Source of the DNA: Acidobacteriota bacterium
Lineage (GTDB): Bacteria; Acidobacteriota; Aminicenantia; Aminicenantales; Saccharicenantaceae
Length of the DNA: 64,000 nt
Direction: 5' to 3'
NCBI GenBank assembly: GCA_022711665.1
Contig: JAKLEN010000001.1
Coordinates: forward strand, 621,179-685,178
Program-made: the position numbers and the translations under genes
Notes under the pieces: generated by a model
The model's input: only the letters and a program-made list of their open reading frames with translations
The model's database searches: none
Told to the model about the DNA's origin: nothing
Shown here: positions 36,110 through 44,367 of the stretch, piece after piece
How positions within the stretch are numbered: position 1 is the stretch's first letter
Layout: every line of letters starts with the position of its first letter

Positions 36110-37749
36110 TTCTTCAGGATCCTCGGCAGGGCCCGGACGTAGTTCCAGAGGGGCGCGGTGGCCAGGATGCGCCGCCACGGCCGGCGCAGCCGGAGGACCG
36201 CCCGGAGCCGGGGCGCCAGGCCGGCGCCGTGAAAGGCGGCGATGCCGTTCTCCATGACGCTCTCCAGGCTGCTGTCGTAGGGGAACCACCAGGTCTGGGC
36301 CTTCTTGCGGAAGAAGTCCGTCCCGACGTATTTGATGTCGACGAGCTCGAGCAGGCCGAAGGGGCCGTGCGACCGGCCCATGCCGGTCTGCTTGATGCCG
36401 CCCCAGATGGCCTTGGGCTCGACGAACGAGTACATGTGGTCGTTGACGGTCACCGATCCGGCCTCGAGCCGCTCGGCGAACCAGGCCGCCCGCCGCCGGT
36501 CCCGCGTCCAGACCGAGGCCGTCAGGCCGTAGACGCTGTCGTTGGCCAGCCGGACCGCTTCCTCGTCGCCGTCGAAGGCCATGATCGGCAGGGTCGGGCC
36601 GAAGGTCTCCTCGGTCATGCAGCGCATGCCGTGGTCGACTCCCGTCAGGACGGTCGGCTCGATGAAGTAGCCGCGGCGCCCGGCGACGCGCCGGCCCCCG
36701 ACCGGGATGGCGGCGCCCCGGGCCCGGGCGTCGGCGATGTGCTCCTCGACGACGGCCAGCTGGCCGTCGTTGGCCATGGGGCCCATGTCCACGTCCGGCT
36801 CGAGCGGGTCGCCGACCCGGACCCGGCGGGCCAGCTCGACCACCCGGGCCGTGAAGGCCTCGGCCGCGGGCCGGGCGACGTAGACCCGCTCGACCGAGCC
36901 GCAGCTCTGGCCGCAGTTCATGAAGGCCGCCCAGACCGCTCCCCGGGCGGCCCGCTCGAGGTCGGCGTCCTGGCAGACGATCATCGGGTCCTTGCCGCCG
37001 AGCTCGAGGGCCACGTTGGTCAGGTTCCGGCTGCAGAGCTCGACGACGCGCTTGCCGACGCCGACGCTGCCGGTGAACATGACGCTCTGGATGTCCCGGT
37101 CGACTATCATGGCCTCGACCTCGGGCACGCGGCAGACGACGACGTTGAGGACGCCCGGCGGCAAGCCGGCTTCGACGAAGATCTCGCCGATGGCCAGGGC
37201 CGTGAGCGGGGTGGTCGTCGAGGGCCGCAGGACGACCGTGTTGCCGGCCGTGAGCGCGCTGAGGGTGTCGCAGAGGGGGATGAGGAAGGGGAAGTTCCAG
37301 GGCGAGACGATGAGCGTCGGTCCGAGGGGGTGGAAGTGGAAGGTCCCGGACTTGTTGAAGAACAGCGGCGCGTGGTGGCGCGTCCGCCGGGACCGGAGCA
37401 GGCGGCCCTGGGCCCGGCCGTAATAATTGAGGGACTGTAGGGCGCCGAAGACCTCGACCGCGAGCGACTCCGGATAAGGCGAGCCCTTCTCCAGGGCGAT
37501 CAGGCGCCCGATCTCCCGGGCCCGCCGGGCCAGGATGTCCTCGGCCCGCCCGAAGATGGCCCGCTTCTCCCGGGGATCGAGCCAGCGCCAGACGGGGGCG
37601 GCCTCCCGGGCGGCCCGGATGGCTTCCCGGCAATGCTCGGCCGAGGCGAGCGCGGCCTCGCCCACGGGTTCGAGGGTGGAGGGGTTCCCGGAGACCAGGG
37701 TCCGGCCCGTCTCGACGCGCCGGTTGCCGATGATCAGGCGTCCGTCCAC
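36106..37749 (-). CDS. Aldehyde dehydrogenase family protein
   Basis: The 547-residue NAD(P)-dependent dehydrogenase has SPWNFPF near 150, the general base Glu in ALELGGKDP near 250, and the nucleophile Cys in NCGQSCGSVERV near 285, all in family order. About 60 extra residues at the C-terminus (after KKAQTWWFPYDSS) exceed the usual 490; a similar tail occurs in membrane-associated aldehyde dehydrogenases. A GTG start at 37749 follows GGGAG, 12 nt after tatC. Its stop overlaps the kinase gene start (ATGA). The substrate is unknown; it could oxidise lipid-derived or amine-derived aldehydes. Confidence 0.9.
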   Translation of the reverse strand: MDGRLIIGNRRVETGRTLVSGNPSTLEPVGEAALASAEHCREAIRAAREAAPVWRWLDPREKRAIFGRAEDILARRAREIGRLIALEKGSPYPESLAVEVFGALQSLNYYGRAQGRLLRSRRTRHHAPLFFNKSGTFHFHPLGPTLIVSPWNFPFLIPLCDTLSALTAGNTVVLRPSTTTPLTALAIGEIFVEAGLPPGVLNVVVCRVPEVEAMIVDRDIQSVMFTGSVGVGKRVVELCSRNLTNVALELGGKDPMIVCQDADLERAARGAVWAAFMNCGQSCGSVERVYVARPAAEAFTARVVELARRVRVGDPLEPDVDMGPMANDGQLAVVEEHIADARARGAAIPVGGRRVAGRRGYFIEPTVLTGVDHGMRCMTEETFGPTLPIMAFDGDEEAVRLANDSVYGLTASVWTRDRRRAAWFAERLEAGSVTVNDHMYSFVEPKAIWGGIKQTGMGRSHGPFGLLELVDIKYVGTDFFRKKAQTWWFPYDSSLESVMENGIAAFHGAGLAPRLRAVLRLRRPWRRILATAPLWNYVRALPRILKK

Positions 37750-37761
37750 GGCGCCACTCCC

Positions 37762-38538
37762 TCAGCCGGCCCGCTCCGTCTCCGCCCGGCGGGCCTTTTC
37801 CTTGCCCCGGCCGACGACGAGGGCGATGACGATGCCCAGGCCGTACAGGACCAGCATCGGGATGGCCACGATGCTCTGGGTCACGGGATCCGGCGTCGGC
37901 GTGATAACCGCGGCGATGATGAAGACGGCCAGCACGGCGTACTTGAAATTGCGGATCATCCACCGGGCGGTGACCAGGCCCATCTTGGCCAGGAAGAAGA
38001 TCAGCGTCGGCAGCTCGAACACCAGGGCGATGCCCAGGAGGACCTTGACCGAGAAGCCCAGGTACTGGTCGGGCGTCAGGACGGCCTGGAAATCCTTGCC
38101 GATGGAGATGAAAAAGCGGCAGGCGAAAGGATAGACGACGAAGTAGCCGAAGGCCACGCCCAGGGCGAAGAAAAACGTCGTCATCAGCACGAAGGGGACG
38201 ACGTACTTCTTCTCCTTCTGATAGAGCCCCGGCGCGACGAAGTACCAGATCTGCAGGAAGATGAACGGCGCCGAGATGAAGAGGGAGGCCAGGAACGAGA
38301 TCTTCAGGTACATCATGAACGGCGCGGTCAGCGTCAGGTAGGAGAACTTCGTGCCCGGCGGGAAATACTTCATGACCGGACGGGCCAGGATGTCGAAGAA
38401 GGTCTCCCGGAACGCCCAGCAGGGGAAAAAGCCGCCGATCAGGACGAGGGCCGAGTAGAAGAGCCGCTTTCGGAGATCCTCCAGGTGCTCGAGGAAGGTC
38501 ATCTCGTCAGGTGACTTTTTGGCCTTCCCCAGTCTCAT
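37762..38538 (-). CDS. tatC: Twin-arginine translocase subunit TatC
   Basis: The 258-residue inner-membrane protein has six hydrophobic segments and the family start EMTFLEHLEDLRKRLF. Conserved FLASLFISAPFIFLQIW and the Pro-rich loop RPVMKYFPPG are present. It recognises Tat signal peptides, several of which are encoded in this window (3538, 48878, 62114). It overlaps tatA by 32 bp; an ATG at 38502 is an alternative start, but the longer form is usual. Confidence 0.96.
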   Translation of the reverse strand: MRLGKAKKSPDEMTFLEHLEDLRKRLFYSALVLIGGFFPCWAFRETFFDILARPVMKYFPPGTKFSYLTLTAPFMMYLKISFLASLFISAPFIFLQIWYFVAPGLYQKEKKYVVPFVLMTTFFFALGVAFGYFVVYPFACRFFISIGKDFQAVLTPDQYLGFSVKVLLGIALVFELPTLIFFLAKMGLVTARWMIRNFKYAVLAVFIIAAVITPTPDPVTQSIVAIPMLVLYGLGIVIALVVGRGKEKARRAETERAG

Positions 38539-38857
38539 GAGCCTCGCTCGCCTTCTTGGTTTCGCCGTCCTTGTCCTTGGCCGCCTCGTCGGGGGGGGCT
38601 GCCAGGTCGCTCGTCAGCGTCCGGACCCCGGAGCGCAGGTCGTCCACGCCGGATTGGATGTCCTTGCGGATATCGTTGATCTCGGAGGCCTCGATCTCGT
38701 CGTTGATGCGGCCCTTGATCTCCTCCGAGGTTTTCTTGAATTCCCGGAGGGCCTTGCCGACCGAGCGGCCTATCTCCGGCAGCTTCTTGGGGCCGAAAAC
38801 GAGCAGGGCGATGATGAAGATGAGGATGAGCTCCGCGGGTCCGATGCTGCCGAACAT
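38507..38857 (-). CDS. tatA: Twin-arginine translocase subunit TatA/TatB
   Basis: The 116-residue protein has an N-terminal membrane helix (ELILIFIIALLVFG), the FGPKKLPEIGRSVGKAL hinge and amphipathic helix, then a long acidic, Lys-rich tail. Length lies between TatA (about 80) and TatB (about 140), so the gene may serve both roles; MFGSIGPAELI with a Glu is TatB-like. No second tatA is seen nearby. A clear promoter ends 18 nt upstream. It heads the six-gene reverse operon. Confidence 0.9.
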   Translation of the reverse strand: MFGSIGPAELILIFIIALLVFGPKKLPEIGRSVGKALREFKKTSEEIKGRINDEIEASEINDIRKDIQSGVDDLRSGVRTLTSDLAAPPDEAAKDKDGETKKASEAHETGEGQKVT

Positions 38858-38874
38858 GTCCGTCTCGCGGCGGT

Positions 38875-38903
38875 ATTATAACACGGCGGCGTGGGACGGC
38901 CAA
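38875..38903 (-). promoter_or_regulatory. Promoter of the tatA-tatC operon
   Basis: TTGGCC (38903-38898), a 17-nt spacer and a perfect TATAAT (38880-38875) on the reverse strand; the predicted leader is only about 11 nt. Confidence 0.65.
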
Positions 38904-39007
38904 CGGCGGCGGGCCCCGGGGAGCCGGCCGGGCCGGGACCGCGGTCCGGCCGGGGAGGGGCAGGCCGGGCGGCCCCCGGGAGGGGAACGCGGCCGGCCAG
39001 GCCCGGC

Positions 39008-39036
39008 TTTACTGCGGAATCGAAGGATGCTAAAAT
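39008..39036 (+). promoter_or_regulatory. Promoter of the S41 protease gene
   Basis: TTTACT (39008-39013), a 17-nt spacer and TAAAAT (39031-39036), followed by AGGA and the ATG at 39055. Confidence 0.5.
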
Positions 39037-39054
39037 TGGCAGGACGTGAAGTCT

Positions 39055-40623
39055 ATGAAAAAAGGCCTCCTTCCCCTGATACTGGCCGGGATCGTCCTTC
39101 TGCCCGGGATGTCGCGCGACGAGGACCTCTGGGCCGCCGCCGGGAGCAAGGCCCGGGCCGTGGCCGGCCTCCTGGAGCAGAGCTATTTCCGGCCGCTCGA
39201 GGAGGAGGATCTGGCCGTGGCCGCCATCAAGGGGACCCTGGACACTCTCGATCCCCATTCCTATTTCCTCGACGCCTCGAGCTTTTCCCGCATGCGCGAG
39301 GACTATTCGGGCAAGTATTACGGCGTCGGGCTGCAGATCCAGAAACTGGGCGACAACATCGTCGTCATCGCCCCGATCGAGGGCGGGCCGGCCTGGCGCC
39401 TGGGCCTGCTGCCGGGCGACATCGTCTCCCGCATCAACGGCGAGTCGACGGTGCCCATCTCGAGCTACGACGCCATGCAGAAGCTCCGCGGCGAGAAGGG
39501 CACCAAGGTCGACATCACCGTCGTCCGCGACGGCGTCGAGAAGCCCCTCGAGATGACCATCATCCGGGAGGAGATCCCCCTCCTGAGCGTCCCCTATGCC
39601 TTCCTGCTCGACGGGGGCGTCGGCTACATCTATATCCGCAACTTCGGCGAGGAGACGCCGCGGGAGCTCGAGGACGCCCTGGCCAAGCTCACCGCCCAGG
39701 GCCTGAAGAGCCTCGTCCTCGATCTGCGCCTGAACACCGGCGGCGGCCTGGCCGCGTCGGTCGAGATCTCGGACCTGTTCCTGCCCCGGGGCTCGCTGAT
39801 CGTCTCCATGAAGGGCCGCAATCCGTACTTCGACAAGGAGTTCCGGGCCTTCGCGGACAACCAGTATGAGAAGCTGCCTCTGGTCATCCTCATCGACCAG
39901 GGCACGGCCAGCGCCTCCGAGATCGTCAGCGGCGCGGTCATGGACCATGACCGGGGCCTCGTCGTCGGCGAGGATTCCTGGGGCAAAGGCCTCGTCCAGC
40001 AGCTCTTCCCGCTGGCCCCGAACATGGCCGTGGCCCTGACCGTGGCCAAGTACCTGACCCCGAGCGGCCGCTCCATCCAGCGCGATTACCGCAACCTGGA
40101 CGATTACCTGACCAGCAAGCGCGCGCCCGAGGCCAGCCGCGAGATCAGCTACACCGAGCACGGCCGCAAGGTCCTCGGCCAGGGCGGCATCACCCCCGAT
40201 TACGCCGTCGACTCCCTGCTCAAGCCGGTCACAGGCCGGCTGCGCCTGAGCGGGATGTTCTTCGCCTACGCCCGCAAGCTCGTCCAACACCAGACCGATC
40301 TCGGCCGAAGGATGGTCCTGCCGCAGGAGGCCCGGGAGGGCGCGCCCGCCCAGGCCGGCAAGGTCCGGATCGGCGCGGCCTTCGTCGTCAACGACGAGGT
40401 CATGGCCGATTTCCGCAAGTACCTGGCCGGGCGCAAGGCGAGCTACGACGCGGCCGCGTTCAAGGAAGCCGAGCCGGAGATCAGGCGGGAGATCGAGCGC
40501 GAGGTCACCGGGGCCATCTGGGGGGTCGACGCCGGTGTCAAGATCTCGCGGGAGAACGACCCCGCCGTCCTCAAGGCCATCGAGGTCATGCCCGAAGCGG
40601 CCCGGTTCCTGGCCAGGGACTGA
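39055..40623 (+). CDS. Carboxy-terminal processing protease (S41 family) with PDZ domain
   Basis: The 522-residue exported protease starts with a short signal (KKGLLPLILAGIVLLPG). It has the N-terminal SYFRPLEEEDL helix bundle, a PDZ domain at about 85-165 (GVGLQIQKLGDNIVV, PAWRLGLLPGDIV), and the S41 catalytic core with the Ser in DQGTASASEIVSGA near 285 and the Lys in EDSWGKGLVQQLF near 310. The last 120 residues are an extra domain of unknown role. I chose the ATG at 39055 over a GTG at 39046 because AGGA spacing fits. CtpA-type enzymes process periplasmic proteins. It is followed 58 nt later by rpiB. Confidence 0.93.
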   Translation: MKKGLLPLILAGIVLLPGMSRDEDLWAAAGSKARAVAGLLEQSYFRPLEEEDLAVAAIKGTLDTLDPHSYFLDASSFSRMREDYSGKYYGVGLQIQKLGDNIVVIAPIEGGPAWRLGLLPGDIVSRINGESTVPISSYDAMQKLRGEKGTKVDITVVRDGVEKPLEMTIIREEIPLLSVPYAFLLDGGVGYIYIRNFGEETPRELEDALAKLTAQGLKSLVLDLRLNTGGGLAASVEISDLFLPRGSLIVSMKGRNPYFDKEFRAFADNQYEKLPLVILIDQGTASASEIVSGAVMDHDRGLVVGEDSWGKGLVQQLFPLAPNMAVALTVAKYLTPSGRSIQRDYRNLDDYLTSKRAPEASREISYTEHGRKVLGQGGITPDYAVDSLLKPVTGRLRLSGMFFAYARKLVQHQTDLGRRMVLPQEAREGAPAQAGKVRIGAAFVVNDEVMADFRKYLAGRKASYDAAAFKEAEPEIRREIEREVTGAIWGVDAGVKISRENDPAVLKAIEVMPEAARFLARD

Positions 40624-40681
40624 AGGCCGGCGCCGGCGGACGCGCCGCCGCTCCGGCCGGGGGACGAGAAAGGAGACCGCC

Positions 40682-41131
40682 ATGAAAATCGCGCTCGCTT
40701 CCGATCACGCCGGCTACGATCTCAAGACCGGCGTCGCCGAATACCTGAAGACCCGGGGCGCAGACTTCATCGACTTCGGCTGCGGCCCGGGCGAGAAGGT
40801 GGACTACGTCGACTACGGGGCCAGGGCCGCCGGGGCTGTCGTTTCGGGCCAGTGCGACCGGGCCATCCTGGTCTGCGGCACCGGCCTGGGCATGGCCATA
40901 GTGGCCAACAAGTTCCGGGGCCTGCGGGCCACACCCTGCTCCTGCGTATACGCCGCCGAGGTCAGCCGGGCCCACAACGACTCGAACTGCCTGACCCTGG
41001 GCGGCCGGACCCAGACCCTGGAGCTTGCCTCCCGCATCGTGCGGGTCTGGCTGGAGACGCCCTTCGAGGGCGGCCGGCACGCCCGGCGGGTCGGGAAGAT
41101 CAGCGATATCGAATCCGAAAATTTTAAATAA
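40682..41131 (+). CDS. rpiB: Ribose 5-phosphate isomerase B
   Basis: The 149-residue enzyme interconverts ribose 5-phosphate and ribulose 5-phosphate. It has KIALASDHAGYDLK at the start, VCGTGLGMAIVANKFRG near 68 and AHNDSNCLTLGGR near 103, the RpiB/LacAB signature. The Cys of VCGTG is the usual catalytic base. AAGGAG precedes the ATG. Ribose 5-phosphate feeds PRPP and purines, which suits the downstream purD and purE. The next gene starts 13 nt later. Confidence 0.95.
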   Translation: MKIALASDHAGYDLKTGVAEYLKTRGADFIDFGCGPGEKVDYVDYGARAAGAVVSGQCDRAILVCGTGLGMAIVANKFRGLRATPCSCVYAAEVSRAHNDSNCLTLGGRTQTLELASRIVRVWLETPFEGGRHARRVGKISDIESENFK

Positions 41132-41144
41132 GGACGGAAAAGAA

Positions 41145-42587
41145 ATGCCGACTTTCGCCGAAAAAGCCCAGGACCTGGCCGCCCGGACCGAGCGCAACAG
41201 CGCCTGGCGCCAAAAGGAATGCTTCAACCTCATCCCCTCCGAGGCCACGCCCTCTCTCCTGGTCAAGATGTGCGAGATCGCCGATCCCTGCGGCCGCTAC
41301 GCCGAGCACCGGACGATGAAGGGAGAGGAAGTTTACTTCTACCAGGGCACGGACTTCATCCGCGACGTCGAGGTCGAGTGCCAGCGCGAAATGGCGGCCT
41401 TCTTCGGCTGCTCGGATATAGAGCTCCGGCCGATCAGCGGCCAGATGGCCAACGAGTGCATCTTCAAGGGCCTGGTCAGGTTCCTCAACCGCGGCCGGGC
41501 CGAGGGCCAGCTCTCGCGCCGCATCCGGCTGGTATTCAACAACGAGCTCATCTACGGCGGCCACCTGAGCGCCCAGCCGATGGGCGCGTTGTTCAATTAT
41601 GTCGAGGAGGACCCGGCCACGGGCAAGGAGCGCATCGTCAACCTGCCCGTCCGCAAGGACAACCCCTACAAGCCCGATCCCGAGGCGCTCGGCCGGCTGC
41701 TCGAGGCCCACAGGCCCGAGCTCATCGTCTTCGGCAAGAGCATGTTCCTCTACCGCGAGCCGGTCAAGTACGTGGCCGACATCGTCAAGGATTGGAAGGA
41801 CCGGCCGGTCCTGATGTTCGACATGGCCCACGTCCTGGGCCTCTACGGCGCCTTCCAGGCGCCCTTCGAGGAAGGCGCGGACCTGGTCACGGGCAGCACC
41901 CACAAGACCTTCTTCGGCACCCAGCGCGGCGTCGTCGCCGGCAACATCGCCAAAGGCTCGCCGCTCCGGCCGCTCTGGACGGAGATCAAGGGCCGGGCCT
42001 TTCCCGGCTCGACCAGCAACCACCACCTGGGGACGCTGCTCGGCCTGCTGATGGCCGCCTACGAGATGAACGCCTTCAAGGCGCCCTTCCAGGCCCAGGT
42101 CCGGGCCAACGCCAAGGCGCTGGCCAAGGCCCTGCGGTCCCACGGCGTCCCGGTCGAGGGCGATCCGGCCGACGGCTACACCGAGACCCACCAGGTCATC
42201 ATCCGGGTCAAGGCCTTCGGCCCGGGCATGGAGATCGCCCGGCGCCTGGAGACGAACAACGTCCTGACCAACTACCAGGCCCTGCCCGACGATGCCACGT
42301 TCCTCGAATCGAGCGGCATCCGCCTGGGCGTTCAGGAGATGACCCGCTTCGGCATGGTCGAGAAGGACTTCGACACCCTGGCCGGCCTGATGGCCGACAT
42401 CATCATCCAGGGCAAGCCGGCCGGGCCCGCGGTGGCCGAATACAGGAAGAGCTTCCTGAAGATGGGCTTCACCCTGCCGCCGGCCGAGGCCCTGCCGCTG
42501 GCGGCCCGGATCCTGGCCGCCTCGATCCCCGATCCCGGCTACGCGGCCGCGTTCGTCGAGAACCTGCGCCGCGTCGCGGGAGCCTGA
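41145..42587 (+). CDS. Serine hydroxymethyltransferase-like PLP enzyme
   Basis: The 480-residue fold type I enzyme resembles GlyA but diverges in key places. The Schiff-base Lys is in TGSTHKTFFGTQRG near 265, where GlyA has THKTLRGPRGG, and the YAEG of GlyA is YAEH here. NLIPSEATPS and RPISGQMANE match GlyA loops loosely. It is 50-60 residues longer than bacterial GlyA. Position between rpiB and purD suggests serine-to-glycine conversion for purine synthesis, but a threonine-aldolase-like or other role is possible. AAGGA precedes the ATG by about 10 nt. Confidence 0.82.
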   Translation: MPTFAEKAQDLAARTERNSAWRQKECFNLIPSEATPSLLVKMCEIADPCGRYAEHRTMKGEEVYFYQGTDFIRDVEVECQREMAAFFGCSDIELRPISGQMANECIFKGLVRFLNRGRAEGQLSRRIRLVFNNELIYGGHLSAQPMGALFNYVEEDPATGKERIVNLPVRKDNPYKPDPEALGRLLEAHRPELIVFGKSMFLYREPVKYVADIVKDWKDRPVLMFDMAHVLGLYGAFQAPFEEGADLVTGSTHKTFFGTQRGVVAGNIAKGSPLRPLWTEIKGRAFPGSTSNHHLGTLLGLLMAAYEMNAFKAPFQAQVRANAKALAKALRSHGVPVEGDPADGYTETHQVIIRVKAFGPGMEIARRLETNNVLTNYQALPDDATFLESSGIRLGVQEMTRFGMVEKDFDTLAGLMADIIIQGKPAGPAVAEYRKSFLKMGFTLPPAEALPLAARILAASIPDPGYAAAFVENLRRVAGA

Positions 42588-42589
42588 CT

Positions 42590-43870
42590 ATGAAGGTCCT
42601 GGTCGTCGGGTCCGGCGGCCGCGAGCATGCCCTGGCTTGGCGGATCGCCAAGAGCCCCCGGGTGGAGAAGGTCTACTGCGCCCCCGGCAACGGCGGCACG
42701 CGCCTGGTGGCCGAGAATGTGCCCCTGGCCGAGACCGACATCGCCGGGCTGGGCGACTTCGTCGAGCGGGAGAAGGTCGGCCTGACCGTCGTCGGGCCGG
42801 AGGTGCCGCTGGCCATGGGCCTGGTCGACGAGTTCGAGCGCCGGGGCCTGCGGGTCTTCGGCCCGTCGAAGAAGGCGGCCGAGATCGAGGGCAGCAAGGT
42901 CTTCGCCAAGGAGTTCATGGCCCGGCACCGCATCCCGACCGGCCGGTTCCGGGTGGCCGACGACCTCGACCAGGCCCGCAAGGTCCTGGCCTCCGGCGAG
43001 TTCGGCTTTCCCGTCGTCCTCAAGGCCGACGGCCTGGCGGCGGGCAAGGGCGTCGTCGTCTGCCCCACGCTTCAGAAAGCCGAGGAAGCGGCCGGCGAGA
43101 TGCTGGTCCGGAAGAAGTTCGGAACGGCCGGCCGCCGCGTCGTCATCGAGGAGTTCCTTTGCGGCCGCGAGGTCTCGTTCATCGTCATCACCGACGGCCT
43201 GCGCGTCCAGCCGCTGGTGACGGCCATGGACCACAAGGCGGCCTACGACGGCGACCGGGGCCCGAACACGGGCGGCATGGGCGCCATCTCGCCCTCGCCC
43301 CTGATGACCGAGAAGCTCTTCGAGGAGATCATGTCCACGGTCATCACGCCGGCCGTCACCCGGCTGCTCGAGGAGGGCCGGAAGTTCAAGGGCGTCCTCT
43401 ACGCCGGGCTGATGATCACGGACGAAGGGCCGAAGGTCCTCGAGTTCAACGGACGCTTCGGCGACCCCGAGACCCAGCCCCAGATGGTCCGGATCGAGAG
43501 CGATCTCGTCGACCTGCTGGAGGCCGCCGTTGACGAGGATATCCTGCGGACCGAGGTCCGCTGGTCGGCCAAGCCGGCCGGCTGCGTCGTCGTGGCCTCG
43601 GGCGGCTATCCGATGAGCTACGAGAAGGGCAAGATCATCTCCGGCCTGGTCGAGGCCGGCGAGATCCCCGGGGTGACGGTCTTTCACGCCGGGACGCGGT
43701 ACGAGAACGGCCGCTACGCAACGTCGGGCGGTCGCGTCCTGGACGTCTGCGCCTCGGACGAGACGCTGGCCGGGGCCATGGAGCGGATCTACGACGCCTG
43801 CCGCCGGGTCTATTTCGAAGCCATGTACTACCGCCGGGACATCGGCACGGTCAGGGAGGAGCGGACATGA
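42590..43870 (+). CDS. purD: Phosphoribosylamine--glycine ligase
   Basis: The 426-residue ATP-grasp enzyme joins phosphoribosylamine with glycine to give GAR, step two of purine synthesis. It opens MKVLVVGSGGREHALAW, with VVLKADGLAAGKGVVV near 145, PNTGGMGAISPSP near 225 and EFNGRFGDPETQ near 285. Length matches PurD (420-430). It starts 2 nt after the SHMT-like gene and its stop overlaps purE (ATGA). Glycine could come from the SHMT-like neighbour. Confidence 0.97.
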   Translation: MKVLVVGSGGREHALAWRIAKSPRVEKVYCAPGNGGTRLVAENVPLAETDIAGLGDFVEREKVGLTVVGPEVPLAMGLVDEFERRGLRVFGPSKKAAEIEGSKVFAKEFMARHRIPTGRFRVADDLDQARKVLASGEFGFPVVLKADGLAAGKGVVVCPTLQKAEEAAGEMLVRKKFGTAGRRVVIEEFLCGREVSFIVITDGLRVQPLVTAMDHKAAYDGDRGPNTGGMGAISPSPLMTEKLFEEIMSTVITPAVTRLLEEGRKFKGVLYAGLMITDEGPKVLEFNGRFGDPETQPQMVRIESDLVDLLEAAVDEDILRTEVRWSAKPAGCVVVASGGYPMSYEKGKIISGLVEAGEIPGVTVFHAGTRYENGRYATSGGRVLDVCASDETLAGAMERIYDACRRVYFEAMYYRRDIGTVREERT

Positions 43871-44358
43871 AGGTCATGATCTTTCTCGGCAGCGAATCGG
43901 ACGCGGCGACGATCGAGGAGGCGCTGGCCGTCCTCAAGGACTTCGGCGTGCCCTTCGGCCTCGAGGTCACCTCGGCCCACCGCTCGCCCGAGCGGACGGT
44001 CCGCCTGGTCCGGTCGGCGGAGACGGCCGGCGTCGAGATATTCATCGCCGTGGCCGGCAAGGCGGCCCACCTGGCCGGCGTGGTCGCCGCCCACACGGTC
44101 AAGCCGGTCATCGGCGTGCCGGTCGAAAGCGCCGCGCTGGCCGGCTTCGACGCCCTGCTGTCGACCGTCCAGATGCCCAAGGGCGTGCCCGTGGCCACCA
44201 TGGCCCTGGGCAAGCACGGCGGCACCAACGCCGCCATCCTGGCGGTCGAGATCCTGGCCCTCCACGACGAGGGGCTGCGGACCAAGCTCACGGCCCACCG
44301 GGCCAGGATGGCCGACAAGGTCGAGTCCGCCTCCGTCCAGCTCAAGGAAAAGCTCTAG
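43867..44358 (+). CDS. purE: N5-carboxyaminoimidazole ribonucleotide mutase PurE
   Basis: The 163-residue protein has the PurE core FLGSESDAATIEEAL near the start, VTSAHRSPERT near 38 (the catalytic His) and VPVESAALAGFDALLSTVQMP near 85. It rearranges N5-CAIR to CAIR (or carboxylates AIR, if class II). No purK is adjacent, so the class is open; replacement of the usual SGS by GSES and of SK by ESA at the substrate loop is closer to class II enzymes, which is only a hint. It is coupled to purD by a 4-nt overlap. Confidence 0.92.
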   Translation: MKVMIFLGSESDAATIEEALAVLKDFGVPFGLEVTSAHRSPERTVRLVRSAETAGVEIFIAVAGKAAHLAGVVAAHTVKPVIGVPVESAALAGFDALLSTVQMPKGVPVATMALGKHGGTNAAILAVEILALHDEGLRTKLTAHRARMADKVESASVQLKEKL

Positions 44359-44367
44359 CCCGCGGCG

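Noticed and set aside
38770..40683. 637-codon reverse frame opposite the S41 protease gene
   Set aside because: A shadow frame: the protease has catalytic residues, PDZ domain and promoter on the forward strand.
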